64,000 nucleotides of DNA. Source: Istiophorus platypterus. Lineage: Eukaryota > Chordata > Actinopteri > Istiophoriformes > Istiophoridae. This document shows, in pieces, positions 49,771 through 60,956 of this stretch (positions are counted from its first letter, which is position 1; every line of letters begins with the position of its first letter). The notes beneath the pieces were generated by a model, which saw only the letters and a program-made list of their open reading frames with translations, had not been told where the DNA came from and did not search any database. The stretch spans positions 26,726,501 through 26,790,500 of the forward strand of contig CM029118.1 in assembly GCA_016859345.1 (NCBI GenBank), in the 5' to 3' direction. The position numbers and the translations under genes were made by a program.

Positions 49771-52700
49771 AAACACGGATATTAGATGGAGATGATGGAA
49801 TAAATGTGGAACAGGCTTTAAATGCGTCGAAAGGTCTCTGGTTCTTAAGTCAGTCGCTTAACAAATATAATTGTCTCTAAGAATTATGGTAGTAATCCAC
49901 CGTGTTTTTCGTCAAGGTTTGTTCTCTTCAACTATACAAACTCGGGTATATTCTAAAATTACATGTATTTGTGTGTGTGTGTGGGGGGGGGGTATTTTTT
50001 CCAAAATAAAAATAAATTCCATCTTCCGGTAAGATGTCACTAACTTGACCAGGATGGGACAATAACCTCGATGGCTTGTAGCTTTAAGCAGAAACAGGGA
50101 TACTGCGTCCGTCTCAAAGGTTCAGCTGCGCAACCATGCAAATCTGCTCCGGATATTTCCGTGTGACAAGTTTTTAGTCAGACCAGTGTGTTCACCAGAA
50201 ATCTAAGCAACACGCTCCTTTCCCCCGCTGGGATCTTTTCTAGAACAGTGTTTTGTGGCCCTCATCAACCTAATCCTTGTTTCAAACAGATGTTTGCTCT
50301 CCTCGTTGCCATTACCCGTGGAGCCTTTAATCCATCCACCCTCCCGTTCTCCACCCCAGCGGACCGACTGAGTGAGGTCTTGGCCTCTGTGCTTTTCCCT
50401 CCATCTGAACTAATATAATTCTGTAGCTCGTTTTCCTTCCACAGCACACTTTACTTTTCCCACAGTCATGGTGATCAGTTAATGGGTTTTATTAATTAAA
50501 TATATATTATACTAAAATTTCACATGTGTTTATCACATCAAGTCACATTTTGTGACTTTCAAGAACAGTTCATTTGACTAGATGATGTATTTAATCAACA
50601 AAATAACTCCTAAGTTAAGGATTTTACCATTAAGGTTTTCTTTTTTTAATCATAATTACAAAATTCTCATCGACGAGTCATGGTATCAAACAATGAAGGA
50701 CTTTTTTATTTAATCATCTGCGCTTCTTTGAGAGAAGTAACTCCCCTGACCTCAAACTCTCGTGCTCATGAGAAACCTCTGCACACTCATTTTTTTCCCG
50801 CAATAGGTCGTCATTTACATGGCCGTTAAGATCAGGGCTTCCCATTAACCCTGGTACACCACCAACCCATGAAGGTTGGTTACCCATGACGGCTCTCACA
50901 TCAAACAGCCTTCTGTTCTGAATCCTCGACTTCCTCCGCCTCATTCATTATTACTTCCTGACTGGTTATATGATTCAGTTCTTGTTCCAGTTTTCTAGCA
51001 ACAAACACACATGGTATAGGCCAGACCAGCTCTTCAGCGACTATGAACGACTTACCCAGCACATCCTCACTGCACCGCTATAGTTCCTGTCTGTTTGCAG
51101 CAGGCTGTAGTCTAGTGATCACTACATTCCAGTCCAGGACAGACTGATGCTATCTGTCGACTCTGGCCTTCCTGAGTTCAAACAGCAAGCAGAGAGTTTT
51201 TTTCTTAGTTTTTTCCTCTTTCGGTTCATTCTTGCGTTCCCATTGACCAATCACCATGGCTTCCTCTACAGTAGAGATTTACACTGTTGCCACATTTTCC
51301 ATTTATGGTCACCTCTGCGTCTGGCACATCCAGATACCAGATGTCCTTTGTTTAAGGCTGGCATCAATAAAATGCAGTTATGTTTTTGAAGTTTTTTTTG
51401 TTCTCTCTCTCTTCACAATAATGACTGATATGGCTGGCCTCCCTGCTTGTAATAGTGGTTGTGGTCAACTGTAGTTGATCTTTCCGCTGTTGCACACTCT
51501 TCACCATACGTGCCAACTTGTACTTACCATCATGTTCCTTTTTTTTAGTTTTAATCATTTGTTACTCAGTCACAGTTTTTTAGTAAATTTCCGAGTCCAA
51601 AATTTACAGTGCAGTGCAAAAATGGTATTGTATGACGGATAAGAATCTAAAGATCTAAAGTGCCTAAAACATTTGTACAGTACCATAATTTACCCAATCT
51701 CTCCGTCATAGATCTTTAAAGTCATTAAATTAATTGCCCCATTGTCATACTGATGTACATCGATCTCTATCAAAAGCATCAGTATCATGCACATTTAGAC
51801 ATTTCAGTTAACCTCCTTCATTCATACTTAGTTAAGACTTATATGTACAATAACTTTGTTTTATTTTTAAAAAATACATTAAACTCAAAAGAATTACATC
51901 ATAACTCTGTAAATATTCATTGGGTGTGAATTTTTACTCAGATTTCACTCTGTCTTCACTCTATTCAGTTTAAATCCTTCATTGTCAAAACAACTTCTGA
52001 GGAGCTAGATTTCTTTAATTCATTAAAAGCGGTTTTCTAGAGTGCATTTACCTGTCATTAGATTTTGGAGACATGTTTTCAAGAGAGTGCAGCATGGCCT
52101 ACTTCTCAATACAGATTTATCCTACAACCACTTGATGAGAAAGGAGAGGACAGCCCCTCTCAAATATGGAAATAATCCACAAAAATATACTTTTTTAAAA
52201 TCTGGCGGAGGTGTCATATTTCACCCTGGCAGATACAACAGACAGATTAACAATATATAGTTACACCAAAAAGTGATATATATTAAAGACACTATATACA
52301 AAACAATAAAGACATATTTCGATAGTACATATAGAACAAGTGTCCATGGCTTTCAGTTTTAAATCTGAATGAAATATTGTCCTCTTCTGTGCATAATATA
52401 AAAACACTCACAAACAAGATAAAAACGGCACACTGCTTTGGCTGATATAAATAGGTGTTCTTGTAAAGAGAGATTACGGAGATGATGATGTGGAGGGAGT
52501 ATTGCTTTCATGCTGGACTCGATGTTTCAAACCCTGAGAGGATCAGAAATGAATTGGATGACACCCAGTGGTAGACATCCGTTAGTGCTTCCCTGCTTTA
52601 CCACTCAAATCACGAACAAGAATGACAGACAACGCTAAACTCATCTTTTTTAGGCTTCTGTGTACAGCACTGAATGTCAGATTGTACTGCAATTGGACCC

Positions 52701-52984
52701 ATAATTTCAGACTGTGATGCTTAAAATGATTTATATTTCAAAAGGACAGGCTTCCTAAGTTTATACTATGTAAGTGCCACCGAAGATTTCTAAACTTTGG
52801 TGAGACGTTTCTGACAGATCCACAATATCCAGAGTAATGATGCTTAATCCTTCTCAAAAATCTGACCAACAAAAAAACTTGATGAAAAATAACAGAAAAC
52901 ATCAATTAAATCTACATGTCATTTGCATAACAGTGTTCTTCCTGTGTTTGCCCCTGGTGTTGTGTTGTCATGTGACTGCAGGGC
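49771..52984. other. interval between mctp2 promoter and mef2a stop codon; part is probably mef2a 3' UTR
   Basis: No coding signal recognised. MEF2A genes have long 3' UTRs, and the AT-rich stretch left of 52985 would hold it. TTTATT (AATAAA on the minus strand) occurs near 50705 and 51859, but I cannot say which signal, if any, is used. A short G-run lies at 49983-49992. Confidence 0.4.
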
Positions 52985-53318
52985 CTATGTCACCCAGCTG
53001 TCCATTCGCATTCTCTTGAGCGTCGGACTCTCCCTGCCCTCTGACCGACTCACAGGGAGCGAGTGGTAGTCCGGCCGCTGCTGCTCCTCCCGGTCGCTGC
53101 CGCCCTCATGGGAGCTGCAGGAGGAGCTGACACTGTCTGCAGGAGACCTCCCCATGTCTGCACGGTTGGATGAGGAATTGGAAGAGTGAGGGTGAGGAGA
53201 CACGTGAGCCTGGGTCATATACCCAGAATGGCTGAGGTGGTCACGGGGTGGGGAGATCGGCTCGGCTTTGATGTTGATGTTGTGGTTGGTGTTGATGGCG
53301 AGACCGGAGTTCCCCGGC
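52985..53318 (-). CDS. mef2a: mef2a last coding exon
   Basis: Encodes GPGNSGLAINTNHNINIKAE through SPTLKRMRMDSWVT and TAG at 52985-52987. It holds the IKAEPISP sumoylation/phosphorylation switch, a Ser-rich acidic stretch and the C-terminal nuclear localisation signal. Confidence 0.97.
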
Positions 53319-56300
53319 CTAGAAACAGAGGGAAAAGAGGAGGAGGACTGTTTGAGGCTGTCACTGCAGGGTATAGACACCACCTAGTGGAGAAACAGGC
53401 CTGTGGAAAGAGGGGACAACTTCGGCTAATAATGAAACTTACCTTGTAGTGAAATGTAAGTACATTTACTAAAATACTGTTCTTTTATACAGATTGAGAT
53501 CATTTTACCTTACACGGGTATTTCTATTTTTTCATAAATATATCTTGTACATTTATGACGACCTTAAAATTTTTATATGTTAAACCATCCAACAGGGCAA
53601 TGATCAGTTAAAAATCCACCATGACCACTTACAACAATGAAATTTTACTTACACAATAATACATCAACAAAAATAATCTAATAATTTATAACAGTAAAAC
53701 ACTCAGGCAGGAATTGTTTTTTATTTAGTGCCTTTGCTTGTTATTTTTCTAATAATAGAGGACATAATAATAATAAAAGTGGCTTAGAGAAGAGATACCA
53801 CAATCTTCCTCTTACAATTGTAAAGCTGAACTCACAAGCCAATGGTGGCTAAATAAGATAGATATTGCTCTATAACTAAAATTGTGTATTTTACGACTCT
53901 TCCCCGTTTGTTCTGCTGTTTCACTATGGGTTAGCATTCACCTTTATACCATATATGTCACTTGTGGCCACAGCAGCTGCTGCTCAGTAAAGGCTACACA
54001 GATTCCCTTTAACTTGTAAGGGATATTTTTACCTTGTCATGTTGCTACTTTAAGTAAAGGTTCTGGATATTTCCTCCACAACTGAACCTGTCACTGTGAA
54101 GTTTTCATCAGTAGTCAGCCACATATTACTCCTGCAAAATGTTCAGTTTATAACTTAAATCATTAGTCCTTTACCTCATTAAGTCACTTCTCTAAAAATA
54201 GTTTCTTAACAGATTCAGAAAAACTCCCTGGGGCTTCTGTCTACCTGTTTTGTATTTCAGTTTGTTTTTGGATTCATTATAAAAAAAACTTTGTCAGCTA
54301 CAAAAATGACGAAAGCAAAAAGGGCAACAGTAGGAACCTGTTATCTGTTATTAAAAGCAAAAAAAGTCAACTTTTTCAGGTACTTACCCCAGTGAGCCCA
54401 GCTGGTGTTGCTGCCATGCTGCCATGGAGCCCAGGGAAGGGCTGAAGCCTGACAGCTCTGCACTGTTCAGGGAGTAATCTGACAAAGAAAGAGAGCTGAC
54501 ATGTAACAAAAGATACAACTTAAGCATCATTCTAAAAGCTAAGGCGGAGCCCTGCTCACATTGCCACAATGAGCTGCTGCAGCACCAGATACTAAATCAC
54601 TTTCACCAACATTTGCTGGAACAGGGCCTCCTCTTGCTCAGACAGACAACCACTCTGATTACACATGAAAGATGGAACTTGGTTGATCATTCTGGGTTAG
54701 GGTTATCAAATCCAATTTTTAAGATACGAATGTATATAAAGATAAATAGTATCAATATTTTTATACTATTACAAACTGCAGATATCGATAGTTTAACCCC
54801 CCCCCCAAAAAAAAAATGTCAGAAGAAGCTGCCTGTTCATCTGTGACGTTAAGAATATCTATACCATCTTAGTGGAGCACTGTGGGGCACTCTGAGTAAT
54901 ATGATGGATAATATACTTTGTAATTTTGGTTCTTCTGTTATGTCATTGGACGGTACTTAAATAGTAATTTAAACACTTGTGCATTAAACTAAGTAAGAAA
55001 TAAATAAAGAAAAACAGCAACATTTCATTATCTTTTTTAACCATATCGTATAGTCTTTGGGTGACCAGAGGCTGTGCTCACGACACCAATGCAGGACAAG
55101 TAGTGTAAAGTGTTCAGGTACCATTAGTGTAGGCAGAGCTGATGCTGGAGTAGACCAGACTTTGATGAGGCAGACTGGGTGTTGTGATGGAGACCACTGG
55201 AGTGGACAGAGGCTGGTTGGACTGACTGCTGCTCAGCCTCTGGTTGCTCTGGAAAAAGGAAATAGAAATAAGGTTATACTGTCTAAGATTATTCATGTAA
55301 CTTCAGTAACTCTAACAACTGTATCATCTCTGTGTATTGTTTTTTTTTTACTGTGTTTAAACTGTCTGCTACTGTCTACTGTCTACAGACATACTGTACA
55401 ATAAATTGCCAAGAGCTGAACTTGGGACTGTGATACCCCACTTCAACCACATGATGTCAGTATAAATTTATTTTTTCATGGAGTCTTTCTACAGCAAGTG
55501 ACAATGTTTCCCTTCCAAGGTAGAAATCAAACCTCAAATACTTTTTCCTACATTTCCCAGAATGCCTCCAGTCTCCAGAGAGTGAGTTTGAACTTGCTGA
55601 GGTTTAGCATCTTGCTCAAGAAACCTCTGGACAGAGAACAAGACTGATGAAAGATGATACATATTTTTGATTAAAAAACAGGTCTGCCAAAAGCGCATCA
55701 GCCTGTCAGTGAATGTAATTCACTTCCAAAACCTTATAAATACTTGATCATCATCACTTAGTATTTTCTAGACACAGAGGGTTTTGCTTGTATAACAGTT
55801 CTTGAGATGAAAATACTTGTGTCCTCTAAAAGCAATCTTGTGCTCGAAATTACTTGCTTCAATTTTGTGCTGTTTTGGAAGTTTAATTTGGGAGGAGTCT
55901 CATTAAGGAATCATAATCAGGCCTAATGCTTCAACCTCAGTGCTAATTTACTTGATTAAATGTTTTAATGATTTATCAACAAACCACTAAATAGCAGCCG
56001 GCAATTCATTCTTAATCAGTCACTGTCTCATACTAAGCTTGAAACCAAGTTGGTTTGGTGCTAGTTATATCTGGCTGGTAAAGCTACTTGTAATCAAAAC
56101 TGGTGGCTCTTTAACTGGACACATCTCTGGCAGTAACTTTAAGTTTTGTGTTGCTCCTCTCTGGGCTGTGAGCGTTCCAGCCTGATAATGTCAGTGATGA
56201 CATCACCCTGAATGAGGTCATCCACTGCTGAACACATACACACACACAGACACACACATGCTCACAAACGATGGGTTAACCAACTTGTACATGCCTGAAA

Positions 56301-59300
56301 CTACTAAATTATCACAGCCAACCCAGTGTGACTCCCTGGAGCATTTTGTCACGTTTCCTTCCCCTGTCCTTGTGTTGTCTGTATGGCAACACTTTCATCA
56401 CTATGTACTAGAGAACTCAAGTTCAAGCTGACATGGTAATGCTGGTAAACAATCCATCCTGAGGAGGAAGGCTGACCTCTTTAGATCTTTATGATTATGG
56501 CTATATCAAAAACTCAATGAATACATTCAAATATTTGCGATCTAAAAGCACTGTTCATGCCTGTTTTTGCAAAACACATACAATACACAAAGCATACTAT
56601 ATGCACGTGCATGCACACATTCGCATAGAGGAGGAAGCGATGGCAGTTTCAAAATGATCAAACCAAGGAGCAGCTGTCAGACCACAACTCAACATCTTTT
56701 ATTGCACAGAATAAAAAGCAGAAACGAATACATACTTGTGATCTGATTAGCTACCACCCTCCTCTGCTGGGAGAGGAGACAGTAGCAGGTCATTGTTTCT
56801 GCTTTAATGCATCTTTCAGCTGCATGCTAGTGTCAACCCATAAAAGCTGGCATTTAACACACTCTCATATAACTGAAAAAGACCATGCATACTGCTAACT
56901 GCTTATTTTCCACCAGTCATAATTAATTATCATCCCAGAAAGAACAGAATGAAGAATAATTATGCTGACTGACAAAAATGTAATTAACTGGACTAAATTC
57001 TGCAGAGACTGTTGAGTACCACATTTGGAATGAAGGGTCTTTTAAGTCTGTAATATTTTCACCTGAAATTTAGTCATGAAATATCATACTGATAATAATG
57101 ACTATCTCTAAATGAGTCTTAAAAAAAGCTTTTCATAAAAACCCATATTAAGCTTTCAGTTTGCTGTCCATGTCTTTAAATTCTCACAAAAATCACAAAT
57201 CCTCTCTAACAGTCACAAAGAACTGTTACATTATCGATGTTCATGTTTTGGCTAAGATTTTTTGTATCTATACTGTGAAGCTACTTAGTTACCAAAATGC
57301 CAGAGTTTTACATTAATGTTCATAACAACAGAAATCACAAACTCTTCTCCTGAAATCCCCTTAATCTCCCACCTGGCACGGCAATGGAGCAGCCTGGTCA
57401 ACATTAAAAAAAGAGTTAAAAAAAAAAAAAAGGCTCTGGTTCCATTGTTTGCTTATCGTTACATCATGTTTGAGCATAGTGTGGGAGGGAAGGGCAACAG
57501 TAAGAGAGTTAAGGGCAAATCAATAACTCCCAGCCAGCACAGCTGCTGAACGGAGAATCTGAAGGAAGACAAATAGGCTCTGGAAGATCTGAAGAGGAGT
57601 GACTTCAGCAAACCACGAACTCTGCCTCCTCCACTAAAACTTTTGGTACTGTCTACTCACATTTTGAGGGATTTTTTTTGCAAGAATTTGAGATCCAAGC
57701 AGAAACTAACAGCATATTATTTCTGCATTTGCATTCTATTGGTATTTTGTCTACAATGACCTGAGCTACCAGAGAGACTGTGAGGATGAGTCGGCAGCCT
57801 ACTTGAAATATCATCAGTTTTGTGTTGTTTGTCCAGCTTGTTGTCTGCAATCTAATTTTACTGTAAATGCAAAGATGTCTGTATCACTGAAATGCATAAT
57901 TTTACTTTATGAGGTTTACTTGCTGGCACAGGTGATGATACCTAAGTCTGCTATAGTATAAAAGATAACATACAAGAAGCCCTTCTGAATATCATTGGTG
58001 ACCTCAACTTTGCTGGTCTGGCTTTACAATCTACCCAATTTATCTCTATCTAAAGTAAAATACCATACCAGGGTCACAATAGAGAAGATCTCCTGTGTGT
58101 TAATGTTTAGCATAGTTCAAGTCCACTGTTTTGAACAATAAGTTCCTATTCATTGCTGTGAACATTGTATTAAACCATATCAGTCATTATGTAGATTTCT
58201 ATGATTAAAAATTGTGTTTCATGCAAAGTTCTAAAGTGTATACCTAAAAACAACACATAAATACTGAAAAACCTTTTTGAAAAGGATAAACAGTAACAGT
58301 TTCTGAACACTAGTGCTACCATGTTTTGATGAACAGCTCCCTGAATTAATTGAATCTTGTTTTGTAATCCACAAACACTGGCTTATGATACACATATTGT
58401 GATATAGCAGTCCTTTCCTGCAGTAAAGTGTAGCAATACAACAATAAAACTGGAAAGCTAGAGAGATACTAAGAGGGACTATGGATCATGAAGAAGATGA
58501 ATGGTTATGAAGTTTTTATCAGTCTAGAACAGAGAGAGATCCTCCCCTCTGTAAAAGAACAATGATTTCACTTGCAAACACAACAACCATCTGGTCCAGA
58601 TGGTGTCAAACCAATTGCTCTGAAAAGTTGCCAACGAACTCTGTGGCAGTGTGCATCATCTATTTACCCAGTTCTTGTCTGCTTCCAACATCCCTCCGCC
58701 TTGACGCACACCATGTACTGTTCTGGTTCCTAATAAAACTCAGACTCAGGCACTGAAAGCCTCAAGGCCTGTGTTCAATTTACAGCTAAGAATGGCAACA
58801 CTTAATCCCCGCAAGTGTGCTTAAAAGGTTTGGGAGTTAAAGACGCTCCTGTTGAAGGGCTTCATTATATCAACGGTGCGTTTACATGGACAACTATACC
58901 TTAAAAATGTCTTATGTTGGTGAGAGGAAAGCAGCTGTAAATATGTCAACTTGCTTGGACAATTATCTGCTCTGCTCACTTTAAAAATTTAAGACAATCT
59001 TCTTTGCTATTAACCTTTCTTGGCTAATAAATATAAATATACCAACCAAACACACACTTACCAGTGTTTGCATCATTCCTTTGGACTGAGGGATGACCAC
59101 TCGGAGGTCAGTCTTGCGGCCGGCAGGGAGCAGGCTGTTCCCAGGAGGTGGAAGAGGAGGAGGAGATTTGGGTGGTATGATCTTCCCCAAACTGCTTCCA
59201 CCAGGTGAGCCAACAAAACCATTCACTGAGCAGAGAAATACAGAATGCAAGGAAATTTTAGGACTGATGGACTGTTTATGAGAAATCCCCTCCTTGACCA

Positions 59301-60910
59301 TGTAGATAAGTTGTCATAGTGTAAGTATTATCTATGCAAAGTAACTCTATTAATTAATAGGGCCAATTAATTAACTCTATTGCAGAACCTCTTACAGTCT
59401 TTTTTTAGTGAGAAGCATGATGTAGTTTTCACAGGTTTAGAAATATGTGAAGATTTGGTAAGTGTTTGAAAAGAAACTGTCTACCACAAGGCTCCGAATG
59501 GAGAATGGAGAATGGAGAAAAGTACAGCTATATATTATACAAAAGCTAATAATGAATAATTGATCTTCTTGCTCTTGACATTACATAAGGGTAGTGTTCA
59601 TACTGTATGAGACATGCTGTTCTGGGACAGGGAGACGACAGGGAGGATAAGTCTGTGAGGAGGGCAGAGAGCAGTGAGGGCTGAAGACCCAACTGTAAAG
59701 TCAAATACATTTGACAAACCAGTGGAGCAGCGCATCCAGATGCCTCCAGTGGCCTTTAAGTTAAAACTGTTGAAATGTTTTGACATTAAGTAGTGACCTT
59801 CCCTCCACAATGAGATATATCTATCACCATCTTACAGCATCTAAATCACCTTTAGGAAACACACTGTTCTTGGTTGAGACATGATAAATTTATAGAGGAG
59901 AACGTCTAGATCATTTCTCAACCTGGGGATCGGGGGTCATGAGATGATTAACAGAAGAGGAACCAAAAAAAAAAAAAAAAAGCAGGTCGGACTTTCTAAT
60001 CTTTCACCCTTTGGTAAAAATATACATAAATAAATAAAAAATTAACTTCATATCCACAAGGTTCATGGACTGGATTGACTGATAAAAAGTCCATGGTTTT
60101 AGTATTTGAAAACATGGACTTTTTTCACATGTAAAACATTGCAACTCATCTGCTATGTTTGTGAGATGAGGTAGGTGTGCTTGAATACAATAATCAAAAA
60201 CTGAGAAGTACACTGAACACTGAAACATCAATTGAACTTGTCAGACTGCATTAGCTTAACAAACTTTTCTATAAACAAAGATAAATAAAATTTCCTATTG
60301 ATATATTTTTATTAGTAGTATTAAATTCTCTGGTATTTTATATGAGTCTGGCTTGAAATTTTTTTTGCCCCACCATCTAAATCCCATCACTGAATGTCTT
60401 TATAGCTAACAATTTTAATAATATGATACATACAATATGATACATTTTATTATTTCAATATGAATGTGCAACATGTATGTACTTATAACTGCCAGGCATG
60501 GTACTAGCTTGCACATAGTTTTGAAAAAGCAGATTTCCCAACAGAAGCTGGGCTGAGTTGTTGGACAGTGAACAAAACTGTACACTGGCAGTGACAAGCA
60601 CAGAGACTGAGAGAGAGAGAGAAAGAGAGAGAGGTTATAGGAGGCAAATCCCTATCAGGGAGGCTGCTGGGTACAGCATGTGTGTAGTCCAGAGACCTGG
60701 GGCACTGTGGAGCTTGTAGTGTGATGTATGTAGGCAGACAGGATGTTTAAGAGACTCTCAGCCTACAGTCTGTCTGTCTACATCCCCCTCAGGAGGAGGA
60801 GGAGGAGGTGGAGTTGTGAGGATTGTCTTCCTCTGCAAAGCCTTGATATCTCGCCCAGTTCAACTTTTACAGGGGACAAGAGGAGCAGATACGATTGGTG
60901 TGTATGTATG

Positions 60911-60956
<46 letters not shown>

